A stretch of DNA of 64,000 nucleotides from an uncultured Elusimicrobia bacterium. GTDB taxonomy: Bacteria > Elusimicrobiota > Elusimicrobia > Elusimicrobiales > UBA9959. The notes beneath the pieces are model-generated. The model was not told the origin of the DNA. It ran no database searches and worked only from the letters and a program-made list of their open reading frames with translations. This document shows positions 25,074 through 32,670 of this stretch, in pieces. Location of the stretch: assembly GCA_903917735.1 (NCBI GenBank), contig CAIXBR010000117.1:1-64000 (forward strand). The letters run 5' to 3'. Position 1 is the first letter of the stretch. The number at the start of each line of letters is the position of its first letter. The position numbers and the translations under genes were made by a program.

Positions 25074-25643
25074 TTAAATGGTAAGAAGTTCCTTTTCCTT
25101 GGCGGCTACTATGCCGTCAATGCCGCCGACGAAGGAATCGGTGAGTTTCTGCACCGCCTCTTCGTGCCGGGTGAGGTCATCCTCGGAGATCTCGCCGGCT
25201 TTCTGGGACTTCTTTATCTTTTCCAGCGCTTCGCGCCGCACGTTGCGCATCTGCACGCGGGAATCCTCGCCCATGCTGTGCACTACCTTCACCATCTTCT
25301 TGCGCTGGTCCTCGGTCATCGGGGGAAGATTTATGCGTATGACGTTGCCGTTGCGGGATGGGGAAGAACCGAAATCCATCTTCCTCAGCTCGGCTTCTAC
25401 CGCATCCGCCGCGCCGGCGTCCCAGGGGCGGACCTCGATGGTACGGGGCTCGGGGATCGAGACCGCGGCCACCTGCTTCAGCGGCACGCGCGTACCGTAA
25501 TACTCTACGTAAACGTTATCAAGCAGCTGTGGGTTGGCCCGGCCAGTGCGCAGCGAGGTAAGCTCGCGCTTGAATTTCTCTGTTTTCTCCATCATTTCCA
25601 TCTCGGCTTCGGAAATGACATCTTCAATGGAAGAACCTGCCAT
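25074..25643 (-). CDS. frr: Ribosome recycling factor
   Basis: Splits post-termination ribosomes together with EF-G. The 189-residue protein shows the conserved SLRTGRANPQLLDNVYVEYYGTRVPLKQVA and RPWDAGAADAVEAEL segments and the C-terminal three-helix region. An ideal AGGAGG precedes the ATG by eight bases. The 116-base gap upstream, the largest in this operon, contains a small hairpin and a TATAAT-like box. Confidence 0.96.
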   Translation of the reverse strand: MAGSSIEDVISEAEMEMMEKTEKFKRELTSLRTGRANPQLLDNVYVEYYGTRVPLKQVAAVSIPEPRTIEVRPWDAGAADAVEAELRKMDFGSSPSRNGNVIRINLPPMTEDQRKKMVKVVHSMGEDSRVQMRNVRREALEKIKKSQKAGEISEDDLTRHEEAVQKLTDSFVGGIDGIVAAKEKELLTI

Positions 25644-25759
25644 AATGCCGCCCTCCTATGCTTTCTGACGGGATTAATAATCTCCCGTTCCGCACAGCTA
25701 ATTATATTATATTTAAGAGAAGTGTTTGGAGCGAACCTAGGCAAAGGAAGCCGGCCGGG
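25644..25759 (-). promoter_or_regulatory. Possible internal promoter and hairpin before frr
   Basis: On the minus strand, TATAAT-like sequence occurs in the AT-rich run at about 25698-25713, without a good -35. A 6-base stem hairpin, ACGGGA/TCCCGT, follows at about 25667-25688 before the strong frr ribosome-binding site. This gap may let frr and the downstream lipid genes be transcribed apart from rpsB-tsf-pyrH-gmhA. Confidence 0.35.
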
Positions 25760-26332
25760 TTATTTCCCGGCGGCCAAAGCGTCCTCTGCCAGCTCGCAGA
25801 TTATGTGCGCGGCGAGGATGTGCATTTCCTGCACGCGGGGGGTATCCGTCTCGGGCGCCAGGAAAGCCAGGTCGCAATGGGGAAGGATGGCGCCGCCTTT
25901 CTTGCCGAAAAATCCGACCACGGTCAGACCGCACTCTTTAGCTTTAACGGCCGCCTTCAGCACGTTGGGGCTCGATCCCGAAGTGGAGATCGCTATCAGC
26001 AGGTCGCCTTTACGCCCCAAAGCCTCGACCTGCCGCTCGAAAATACTGTCAAAACCGTAATCGTTGCCGATGCTGGTAAGTATGGAAGTATCCGTGGTCA
26101 GCGCTACGGCTCCTATAGCCCGCCGTTCCTTCTTGAAGCGTCCGACCAGCTCGGCGGCGATGTGCTGGCTGTCGGCCGCGGAACCGCCGTTGCCGCAGAC
26201 CAGTATCTTACCTCCGGAAAGAACGGTTCCGGACACGGCTTCGGCTATCGCCCTGACCGCGGAGGTGTCGGCGGCCAGAGCGGAGGCCGCGGCTATATGA
26301 CGGGAGATGGCGGAGGAGATCTTGTCTTCCAT
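25760..26332 (-). CDS. gmhA: Sedoheptulose 7-phosphate isomerase GmhA-like SIS protein
   Basis: A SIS-domain isomerase of 190 residues, predicted to make D-glycero-D-manno-heptose 7-phosphate for LPS core. It has [50 protein letters not shown] and the C-terminal [17 protein letters not shown] typical of GmhA/DiaA. It starts two bases after the pyrH stop. Its position between pyrH and frr is unusual, since these two are normally adjacent. A DiaA-like role without catalysis is an alternative. Confidence 0.85.
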   Translation of the reverse strand: MEDKISSAISRHIAAASALAADTSAVRAIAEAVSGTVLSGGKILVCGNGGSAADSQHIAAELVGRFKKERRAIGAVALTTDTSILTSIGNDYGFDSIFERQVEALGRKGDLLIAISTSGSSPNVLKAAVKAKECGLTVVGFFGKKGGAILPHCDLAFLAPETDTPRVQEMHILAAHIICELAEDALAAGK

Positions 26333-26333
26333 A

Positions 26334-27038
26334 TCAGTGTATCAGCGTGCCGGTCTGTTCTCCGGCCATGGCCCTGCGTATGTTGCCCGGGGTATGCAGG
26401 TTGAAAACAAGTATAGGGATGTGATTTTCCATGCAGAGCGTCAGCGCGCTCGCATCCATGAACTTAAGGCCTTTGCTTATGGCGGACATGTAGGTGATGT
26501 CCTTTATCAGCTTGGCCTTGGGGTCCTTCTTGGGGTCTCCTGTGTAGACGCCGTCCACCTGGGTGGCCTTGAAGATGATGTCGGCGTTCATTTCGGCCGC
26601 GCGCAGGGCGGCGGCGGTGTCCGTGGTGAAATAGGGGTTGCCGGTGCCGCCGGCGAAAATCACAACGCGGTCCTTCTCCAGGTGACGGAGCGCACGGCGG
26701 CGGATGAAGGGCTCGGCCAGCCGGGAGATCTCTATCGAAGTCTGCACGCGGGTGGAAACGCCCTCGTGCTCCAGCGCCGACTGCAGAGCCATCGCGTTTA
26801 TGATGGTGGCCAGCATTCCCATGTTGTCCGAGGTGACGCGGTCTATCATGCCGTTGCCGTCGCGGGCTCCGCGCCAGATATTGCCGCCGCCTATGACCAG
26901 CGCCAGGTGCGTGCCGCGCCTGAGGCCTTTGGCTATTTCTTTTGCGATGAAAGTGAGGGAGGGGGGGTTTATGGAACGGCTGTCGCCGGGGGAACCGAGG
27001 GCCTCGCCGGAAAGCTTGAGCAGTACGCGTTTGTACAT
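26334..27038 (-). CDS. pyrH: UMP kinase PyrH
   Basis: Phosphorylates UMP to UDP. The amino-acid-kinase fold is shown by [11 protein letters not shown] at the N-terminus, [10 protein letters not shown], the conserved [41 protein letters not shown], and [16 protein letters not shown]. 234 residues. Normally follows tsf, as here, with a hairpin in the gap. Confidence 0.96.
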   Translation of the reverse strand: MYKRVLLKLSGEALGSPGDSRSINPPSLTFIAKEIAKGLRRGTHLALVIGGGNIWRGARDGNGMIDRVTSDNMGMLATIINAMALQSALEHEGVSTRVQTSIEISRLAEPFIRRRALRHLEKDRVVIFAGGTGNPYFTTDTAAALRAAEMNADIIFKATQVDGVYTGDPKKDPKAKLIKDITYMSAISKGLKFMDASALTLCMENHIPILVFNLHTPGNIRRAMAGEQTGTLIH

Positions 27039-27062
27039 AAACCTCCAGTGCAGCGGAAAGAT

Positions 27063-27092
27063 CGCCGCCGAGGCTTTACAACCCCGGCGGCG
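27063..27092 (-). promoter_or_regulatory. Intercistronic hairpin between tsf and pyrH
   Basis: CGCCGCCG (27063-27070) and CGGCGGCG (27085-27092) form a perfect 8-base stem with a 14-base loop, in the leader of pyrH. On the minus strand no T run follows, so it is more likely an mRNA stability or processing structure than a terminator. Confidence 0.4.
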
Positions 27093-27104
27093 TTTACAGC
27101 GGTA

Positions 27105-28010
27105 TTATTCTATTCCGACCAGATAACAGTTGAAGCGCGTCACGGCGACGTTGCCGCCGAGCTTGGTTCCCAGGTTCTTTACAACCTGGGTGACGCTCAG
27201 TTTGGAATCGCGGATGAAGGCCTGTTCGAGCAGGCAGTTTTCCTGGAAGAACTTGTTGACGCGGCCGTCCAGCATCTTCACAATGGTTTCAGGGGTCTTG
27301 GCCTTGAAGGGCTTGCTGCCCTCGGCGGCGATGGCCTTGGCGGTCTCTTCGTCCTTCTCCATCTTGGCCTTGTATATCTCGCGCTCGCTGGCCACAAGGT
27401 CGGCGGGCACGTCCTCGCGCTTGAGGTACTTGGGGCTCATGGCCACGCTCTGCATGGCCAGCTCCTTGGCCAGGGTTTCAAGTTCGGCCTTGGCGGCGGC
27501 CATGTTGCCGTCGAAGGAAACCTCCACGATGGCGCCTTTGCGGTTGTCGTTGTGGACGTAATAGTTGGCGGCGGTATTGGCTTCGGTCTTGTAGACCACG
27601 CCGCGGCGGATCTGCATGTTCTCACCCATCTTCATGGCCACGGCCTGCAGGCGCGCTTTGGCCGCTTCGCTCTCGGCCGGGTTGGCGAGCGCCGCGTCGG
27701 CGAGCATCTCGGCGGCCAGCGCGGCGGCGAAGGCGATCACGTCGGGGTTCTTCGCCACGAAGTCCGTCTCGCAATTGAGCTCAAGGAGGGAGCAGGCCTT
27801 GGCGTCGGCGGAGGTCTTGGCGACCACCACGCCTTCCTTCATGGCGCGGCCGGCGCGCTTGGCGAGGCCGGCCAGGCCTTTCTTGCGGAGGAGCTCCACC
27901 GCTTTCGCGATGTCGCCGCCGGATTCGTTAAGGGCGCCCTTGCAGTCCATTATGCCCGCGCCTGTCTGGGTCCTGAGTATCATTACCTGTTCGCTGGTGA
28001 TTGCTGCCAT
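27105..28010 (-). CDS. tsf: Elongation factor Ts
   Basis: GDP/GTP exchange factor for EF-Tu. The N-terminal UBA-like segment reads VMILRTQTGAGIMDCKGALNESGGDIAKAVELLRKKG, followed by the core motif LELNCETDFVAKNPD and the two dimerisation-type subdomains. 301 residues. It follows rpsB as in most bacteria, with a terminator-like hairpin in the gap. Confidence 0.97.
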   Translation of the reverse strand: MAAITSEQVMILRTQTGAGIMDCKGALNESGGDIAKAVELLRKKGLAGLAKRAGRAMKEGVVVAKTSADAKACSLLELNCETDFVAKNPDVIAFAAALAAEMLADAALANPAESEAAKARLQAVAMKMGENMQIRRGVVYKTEANTAANYYVHNDNRKGAIVEVSFDGNMAAAKAELETLAKELAMQSVAMSPKYLKREDVPADLVASEREIYKAKMEKDEETAKAIAAEGSKPFKAKTPETIVKMLDGRVNKFFQENCLLEQAFIRDSKLSVTQVVKNLGTKLGGNVAVTRFNCYLVGIE

Positions 28011-28033
28011 ATTCGTGTTCTCCTTGGTGTCTT

Positions 28034-28068
28034 AAAAAAAGGGGCGCCGGCATAATAGCCGCCGCCCC
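28034..28068 (-). terminator. Terminator/attenuator between rpsB and tsf
   Basis: On the minus strand, GGGGCGGCGGC (28068-28058) and GCCGGCGCCCC (28051-28041) form an 11-base stem with one mismatch and a TATTAT loop, followed by seven T residues (28040-28034). This is a strong rho-independent terminator by form. Because tsf follows with no other obvious promoter, partial termination setting the S2/EF-Ts ratio is the likely role. Confidence 0.65.
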
Positions 28069-28086
28069 CGTGGTCAAGAAAAAAGC

Positions 28087-28920
28087 TTATTCTTCGGTCC
28101 TGACGGGCTCTTCGGCGGAGGCCTCTACGGCTGCCTGCTCCTGCTGGGCGTAAGCATCGCCTTCGGGCTGGGCTTCCCCGGCTTCTACGGCGGCGGCTTC
28201 CTGGGCCTGCTGATGCGCGGCGGCTTTCTCAGCCTCGGCTTCGGCGCGGCCGTCTATCACGGCATCGGCCATAGTGGCGCAGAAAAGCCTTATCGAACGG
28301 GCGGCGTCGTCGTTACCCGGGATGGGCCAGTCGAGCTGGTCGGGGTCGCAGTTGGTGTCGCAGACGCCGACTACGGGGATGTGGAGCTTGTGGGCTTCCT
28401 TAAGAGCGTTGGCTTCGTTGACCGGGTCCACGATGAACATGATGTCCGGCAGGGCGCGGAGGTTGCGGATGCCGCTCAGCAGCTTCACCAGGCGGGCCTT
28501 CTCCTTGCTCAGGCGGGAAACCTCTTTCTTGGACATGACCTTGAACAGGCCGTCATTCTCGAACTTCTCGAGCTCTTCGAGGCGCTTGAGGGACTTCTTC
28601 AGGGTCTCGAAATTGGTAAGGGTGCCGCCCAGCCATTTTTCGTGCACGCAGGAGACTTCGGCGCGGACGGCTTCCTCGCGGATGATCTCTTTGGCCTGCT
28701 TCTTGGTGCCGACGAAAAGGAAAGTCTTGCCCTGTTTCGCGGCGTCTTTAGTGAAGGTATAGGCCTTCTTAATTTCTTTTACGGTTTTCTGTAAATCCAG
28801 GATGTGGATGCCGTTGCGCTCACCGAATATATACCGGGCCATCTTGGGGTTCCACCTGTAGGTCTGGTGGCCGAAATGAACACCTGCTTCAAGCATGCTC
28901 TTCATCGTTACGTTTAACAT
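28087..28920 (-). CDS. rpsB: 30S ribosomal protein S2
   Basis: The 277-residue S2 protein begins [41 protein letters not shown] and has [22 protein letters not shown] and [44 protein letters not shown]. The last 55 or so residues are an Ala/Glu/Gln-rich acidic tail beyond the normal end of S2. First gene of a long minus-strand operon; its promoter is at 28997-29026. Confidence 0.97.
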   Translation of the reverse strand: MLNVTMKSMLEAGVHFGHQTYRWNPKMARYIFGERNGIHILDLQKTVKEIKKAYTFTKDAAKQGKTFLFVGTKKQAKEIIREEAVRAEVSCVHEKWLGGTLTNFETLKKSLKRLEELEKFENDGLFKVMSKKEVSRLSKEKARLVKLLSGIRNLRALPDIMFIVDPVNEANALKEAHKLHIPVVGVCDTNCDPDQLDWPIPGNDDAARSIRLFCATMADAVIDGRAEAEAEKAAAHQQAQEAAAVEAGEAQPEGDAYAQQEQAAVEASAEEPVRTEE

Positions 28921-28996
28921 TGTTTTTGCCTATCCTCCGTTTGATTTGCTGTTCGTTTCTTTTCCCGCCCTCAGGGAGCAGGATTTCAACGTACTT

Positions 28997-29026
28997 ATAA
29001 TATCATATCAAGGCCGCCCCTTTCAA
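28997..29026 (-). promoter_or_regulatory. Promoter of the rpsB operon
   Basis: On the minus strand, TTGAAA (29026-29021) and TATTAT (29002-28997) are separated by 18 bases. A leader of about 70 bases then leads to a GGAGG upstream of rpsB. Confidence 0.6.
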
Positions 29027-29046
29027 TGAGAGCGGTCCCGTATATG

Positions 29047-29071
29047 AGGAAAAACCGCGCCAGAACGGTTT
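29047..29071 (-). terminator. Probable terminator after the TlpA gene
   Basis: On the minus strand AAACCG (29071-29066) and CGGTTT (29057-29052) enclose an 8-base loop, and the T run continues to 29051. The stem overlaps the TlpA stop codon. Short but suitably placed ahead of the rpsB promoter. Confidence 0.4.
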
Positions 29072-29525
29072 ATTTGGTGAAATCGAAGGTCTTGGGCGGC
29101 CTGGAGCCCCTAAAGACTATTTTTTTATCCTTCGATATGATGATAGTGACCGGCAAGCCCAGCACCCCGTATTTCTTAGCGACGGCCTTGTCCTTGTCAA
29201 GCACGACAAGGTATGGGTACTTGGTCTTCTTAACGAATTTGGAAGCTTTCTCCGCGTTATCGCCGACATTTACCCCTACGAACAGGACCTTGTCCGTGCC
29301 GGGCAGTTTTTTAAGCGCCGCCAGTTCGGGGACCTCCTCTTCGCAGGAAGTGCACCAGCGGGCCCAGAAGTTGAGCACCACGTACCCCCTGCCCAGGTTC
29401 TCCTCCAGCTTGAACTGCTTGCCGTCCAGCTGGGGCAGGGAGAAGTTCTCCACGGCGTCCTGCGCGGCATAAAGCAGGCAGCCGGCCGCAACCGCCGCGA
29501 ACACCGCAACAATTATCTTTTTCAT
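29070..29525 (-). CDS. TlpA/ResA-like thioredoxin-fold thiol oxidoreductase
   Basis: An exported 151-residue thioredoxin-like protein: an N-terminal signal or anchor (1-20; a weak lipobox at V-A-A-G-C), then LNFWARWCTSCEEEVPEL with the active-site pair C58/C61 and the cis-proline region GVLGLPVTII. It is predicted to keep periplasmic cysteines reduced, fed by the CcdA protein encoded 14 bases upstream. The context suggests the cysteine-rich end of the DUF4266 lipoprotein as one client; this is inference. Confidence 0.9.
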   Translation of the reverse strand: MKKIIVAVFAAVAAGCLLYAAQDAVENFSLPQLDGKQFKLEENLGRGYVVLNFWARWCTSCEEEVPELAALKKLPGTDKVLFVGVNVGDNAEKASKFVKKTKYPYLVVLDKDKAVAKKYGVLGLPVTIIISKDKKIVFRGSRPPKTFDFTK

Positions 29526-29539
29526 TATGCCTCCTTGAA

Positions 29540-30217
29540 CTAAGCCAGTTTTCCGGCAGCGTAAATAAAATAGATACCGGCGCCTATTATCAGGAACGCC
29601 AGCCCCTTCTTAACCTTCATCATCCACGCCCCTGACTTCGGGATGAAGCTGCCGGCGAAAAAGCCTATAACGAGCAGCGTACTACTCAGGCCCATCGAGA
29701 AAGTAAACAACAGCATGGTGCCGGTGAAGACAGCTTTTTTGGCGGCTACGTACACCAGCAGGGTCGCCAGCACCGGGGCTGTGCACGGGGAAGCCACCAG
29801 GCCGGAGGTCAGCCCCATCACGAAAGGCCCGGCGAACGGAGACTTTTTTACGGACTCGGAAGCGAGCCCGGGAAGGTTCGGCATCGGTATGTAGTACCAC
29901 TCCATCATACTGCCGCCGAGATAAAGGAGCAGCACGCCGAAAGCCAGGTAGACGTAGGTATTGGTGGTCAGTGAGCCGAACAGCGAGCCGGTCAGGGCCG
30001 CGGCCATACCGAGCGCGGAATAGACCAGCGCCATGCCCAGAACATACGCCAGGCTGGCCGCCAGGCGGCTGGAGACGCCGCCTTCGCGCGACCCCAGGTA
30101 CCCTACGACTATCGGCAGTATCGGGTATACGCAGGGCGTAAGCGACGTGAGCAGGCCGGAAACGTAGACGGCCAGGAAAGTGCCGATGGAAATTGTTTCA
30201 AGATTTATCTGCGGCAT
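29540..30217 (-). CDS. ccdA: CcdA-like transmembrane electron carrier
   Basis: A six-helix membrane protein (225 residues) that moves electrons from cytoplasmic thioredoxin to periplasmic thiol proteins. The two redox cysteines are visible in the conserved contexts LTPCVYP (C29) and ASPCTAP (C145). Its start overlaps the ApbE gene by 20 bases and the TlpA gene follows, making a complete reductant-delivery pair. Confidence 0.93.
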   Translation of the reverse strand: MPQINLETISIGTFLAVYVSGLLTSLTPCVYPILPIVVGYLGSREGGVSSRLAASLAYVLGMALVYSALGMAAALTGSLFGSLTTNTYVYLAFGVLLLYLGGSMMEWYYIPMPNLPGLASESVKKSPFAGPFVMGLTSGLVASPCTAPVLATLLVYVAAKKAVFTGTMLLFTFSMGLSSTLLVIGFFAGSFIPKSGAWMMKVKKGLAFLIIGAGIYFIYAAGKLA

Positions 30218-31169
30218 AAGAGGGAACTCCTATATATTCTGCGGTCTTCAGGTTACAGTTTATGACCGCCCCCGAAGAGGCGATTATGACCCCGGAGGCG
30301 TCGCGGCGCCGGTGCAGAAATTCCGCGCCTTCCTCCGGGCCCAGCGCCATCGCCGAGATCGTATAGGAGTTGGCTAGCGCGGCGGTGGAGGCCAGGACCG
30401 TAACGCTGGCTATGTCCTCCCGGACGCCACCGGTGCGCGCGTCGATTATATGATGGTACTTTTTTCCGCGGTGTATAAAATAGCGCGCGTAGTCCCCGGA
30501 AGTTACGAGCGCGCCGCGCTTCAGCTCCATAAAACCGGCCGCCCTGTCGTCGCCGGAAAAAGGGTTCTTCACGGCCACGCGCCAGGGGCGCGGGGCTGAG
30601 GGGGAGGACGAGACGCGCAGGTCCCCGGCCCCGTTTACGCAGAAGCTCTCCACCCCCAAGTCCGCCAGCACGCGGCAGGCCCTGTCCACGCCGTAGCCCT
30701 TCCCGATGGAACCCAGCCCTATGCGCATGCCTTTTTCCGGCAGGCGTATCGCGCAGGCAGCGTGGTTCATCTCAACCTTGGAATGGTCCACCAGCCGCAG
30801 CGCCTTCGCTATAGCCGCCTCGGCGGGGGGAACTTCGGTACGGAAAGCCTCACGCCACAGCAGGCCGACCGCGCCAAAGGTTATGTCGAACGCGCCGCCG
30901 GCTTGGCGGCATATGCCGAGGGAAAAATCGATAAGGTCGAATAATTCCGGGGTCACCGCCACGGGAGCACCGCCGGCAGACGCGTTAAGGGCGTTAAGAG
31001 GGCTGTCACGGAAATCGGTGAGCAGGTTTTCTACCCGCTCCACCTCGGCGTAAGCCGTAAGCACGGCGGTCTCCAGCGCCGAAGCGCCGGCGCGCGAGCC
31101 GCCCGGATAGGCGCTTATCTCGAAGGGGGACCCCATACAGGTCCTGGCTATAACTAAAGGTCCGGTCAT
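30198..31169 (-). CDS. apbE: ApbE-family FAD:protein FMN transferase, divergent, no signal peptide
   Basis: ApbE proteins attach FMN covalently to Thr/Ser of extracytoplasmic proteins. Family motifs are clear: GGAFDITFGAV (91-101), GLGSIGKGYGVD (151-162), NGAGDLRVS (179-187) and DARTGG (243-248). Two deviations stand out. There is no signal peptide or lipobox at the N-terminus (MTGPLVIARTCMGSPFEIS). The usual metal-binding A-D-x-x-x-T motif reads ALANSYT, so the aspartate is N267, with T270 kept. It overlaps both the DUF3570 stop (one base) and the ccdA start. Transfer activity is therefore probable but not certain. Confidence 0.88.
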   Translation of the reverse strand: MTGPLVIARTCMGSPFEISAYPGGSRAGASALETAVLTAYAEVERVENLLTDFRDSPLNALNASAGGAPVAVTPELFDLIDFSLGICRQAGGAFDITFGAVGLLWREAFRTEVPPAEAAIAKALRLVDHSKVEMNHAACAIRLPEKGMRIGLGSIGKGYGVDRACRVLADLGVESFCVNGAGDLRVSSSPSAPRPWRVAVKNPFSGDDRAAGFMELKRGALVTSGDYARYFIHRGKKYHHIIDARTGGVREDIASVTVLASTAALANSYTISAMALGPEEGAEFLHRRRDASGVIIASSGAVINCNLKTAEYIGVPSYAADKS

Positions 31170-32338
31170 CAGAATTTAGCGGTCAGCGAGGCCTGTAAGA
31201 CCAGCGCCTGCAGGCCGTTGGAGCGCTTGTAATATATCGCGGTGCCGCCCAGTTCCCAGGCGGCCTCGTCCGCGGCCGGCTCCCAGGTGTAGCTGAACTG
31301 GACGCCACCCTCGTTGGCTGTGAACCTGGAGAGGTCCGAATCCGAGGTCATGTTAGGCTGCATCACGAAGAAAGAATCCGCGTAATATTTGGCCGGCGTC
31401 TGCGAGTAGTGCCGGTAAAGCGCGCGAAAGACGCCTTTCTCGTCGGAGAAAGCAAGCGCCAGCGAGGGCTCCCAGGTATTCGAGCGTATAGCCCAGCTGT
31501 CCGTGTAATAGCGGTAGTCAAGGTGGAAGGCGAGGTTCCCGCTGAGGCTGCGCACGTAGCGCGCGTTGGCCGTCCACTTGTTCCTGCTCTGCGGCAGCAC
31601 TTCTTCGGCGCGGTCGGTAACGGCCGTGCCGGTGCTTACGGTATTGCGCGACCCCTCCAGGTAGCCTCCCTGTCGGGTATAGCTGATCCCGCCCAGGACC
31701 ATATCCCGTTCACTAAGCAGCTGGGTAGCGCTGACGTTCACCGAATTGGTGGTCTTGGACTTGAAGCCGGCGAACTCTCCCTTTGCAATATCCCAGGGGT
31801 CTGCGGCATCCGAGAAATGAAAGACCCCGGCCGAAAGCACGAAGTTATCCTCGGCGAAGAATTTCTGCACGTTCAGCCCGCCGTGGATTGACCGGTAGGA
31901 AAGCTCGCCGGAATAGCCGGCGGTCGGAGTGAAAGCCCACGAGCCTATCCTCTTGGAATAGCCCGCATCCGCGCCTACGCGGGTCTGCCAGCCTCCGCCC
32001 CCGCCGCCTTCGTCCCCGCTGCCGTCGCCGCTTTTTTTGTGCACCGAGGCGGAAGCTCCCGTCCCGGTGTCGAAAGCCTTGTTGGAGGCGGAGCTTAAAG
32101 CGTCTGCTACCACGCTGCCGAAGACGCTGGTATCATGGTCTATCTGGGAATTTATATAAAGTACGGGCTCGTAAAGGGACAGGGCCTGGTCGCCGGAGCC
32201 GTCGTAGGACTGCCTGCCTCCGTGACCGCTCTGGTACATGGAGTTGACCACGAAATCCAGGTCCGTCTTGGCAAAAGCCGTTCTTTCCAGGCAGACGGCA
32301 AGCGCGGCTGTAAGAAGATATTTTCTAATTGCAGCCAC
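31169..32338 (-). CDS. DUF3570 outer-membrane beta-barrel protein
   Basis: A 389-residue DUF3570 protein with a signal peptide (MAAIRKYLLTAALAVCLERTAFA) and a mature region of alternating amphipathic strands rich in Tyr, Ser and Gly, ending in the aromatic/charged pattern LVLQASLTAKF typical of a barrel terminus. A glycine-rich loop (SGDGSGDEGGGGGG) lies near residues 102-115. It overlaps the DUF4266 stop by 14 bases and the ApbE start by one. DUF3570 has no assigned function that I know; linkage with DUF4266, ApbE and TlpA recurs in other bacteria to my recollection. Confidence 0.88.
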   Translation of the reverse strand: MAAIRKYLLTAALAVCLERTAFAKTDLDFVVNSMYQSGHGGRQSYDGSGDQALSLYEPVLYINSQIDHDTSVFGSVVADALSSASNKAFDTGTGASASVHKKSGDGSGDEGGGGGGWQTRVGADAGYSKRIGSWAFTPTAGYSGELSYRSIHGGLNVQKFFAEDNFVLSAGVFHFSDAADPWDIAKGEFAGFKSKTTNSVNVSATQLLSERDMVLGGISYTRQGGYLEGSRNTVSTGTAVTDRAEEVLPQSRNKWTANARYVRSLSGNLAFHLDYRYYTDSWAIRSNTWEPSLALAFSDEKGVFRALYRHYSQTPAKYYADSFFVMQPNMTSDSDLSRFTANEGGVQFSYTWEPAADEAAWELGGTAIYYKRSNGLQALVLQASLTAKF

Positions 32339-32543
32339 AGCCGCCTCCCGCGCTCTGGCCTACGCCGCCGGAGGAGCCTTCACGTATGGAATGGAAATCG
32401 TTCAGGAAAGCCTGGCGGTTCCCCATCGGCTCGAACTGCATGATCTGCTTTGAAAGGGTTTCCCGGTCCACCTGGTGCACCATCGTACACCCGCAAGCCA
32501 GCGCGGAGAGCGCGGCCAAAAGCAACACTTTAATATCAAGCAC
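32325..32543 (-). CDS. DUF4266 small lipoprotein with GGGCGCN C-terminus
   Basis: A 72-residue DUF4266-type lipoprotein. The signal MLDIKVLLLAALSALACGC ends in a lipobox (A-C-G-C). The mature part includes the conserved ETLSKQIMQFEP...FHSIREGSSGG stretch and ends in GQSAGGGCGCN. It starts with GTG, with GGAGG six bases upstream. The Gly/Cys tail looks like a modification or metal site. As first gene of the overlapping DUF4266-DUF3570-ApbE-CcdA-TlpA set it may be the substrate of the other products; no function is established. Confidence 0.85.
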   Translation of the reverse strand: MLDIKVLLLAALSALACGCTMVHQVDRETLSKQIMQFEPMGNRQAFLNDFHSIREGSSGGVGQSAGGGCGCN

Positions 32544-32587
32544 CCTGAACCTCCAAACCGGTATTTTTATTTTATAGAAAGTAGTTT

Positions 32588-32593
32588 ATTATA
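32588..32593 (-). promoter_or_regulatory. Candidate -10 box for the DUF4266 operon
   Basis: A perfect TATAAT on the minus strand about 45 bases before the GTG start, in the divergent gap shared with nadE. No convincing -35 hexamer accompanies it. Confidence 0.4.
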
Positions 32594-32616
32594 GTACATT
32601 CGACTCCCTGCAGCTT

Positions 32617-32646
32617 TTTACACTGTAACCTCTTATTTTCTATACT
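32617..32646 (+). promoter_or_regulatory. Promoter of nadE
   Basis: TTTACA (32617-32622) and TATACT (32641-32646) are separated by 18 bases. The start site would fall near 32653, giving a leader of about 18 bases before the nadE ATG. Confidence 0.6.
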
Positions 32647-32670
32647 TGTATTCAGCGAAAGCCGAAAATT

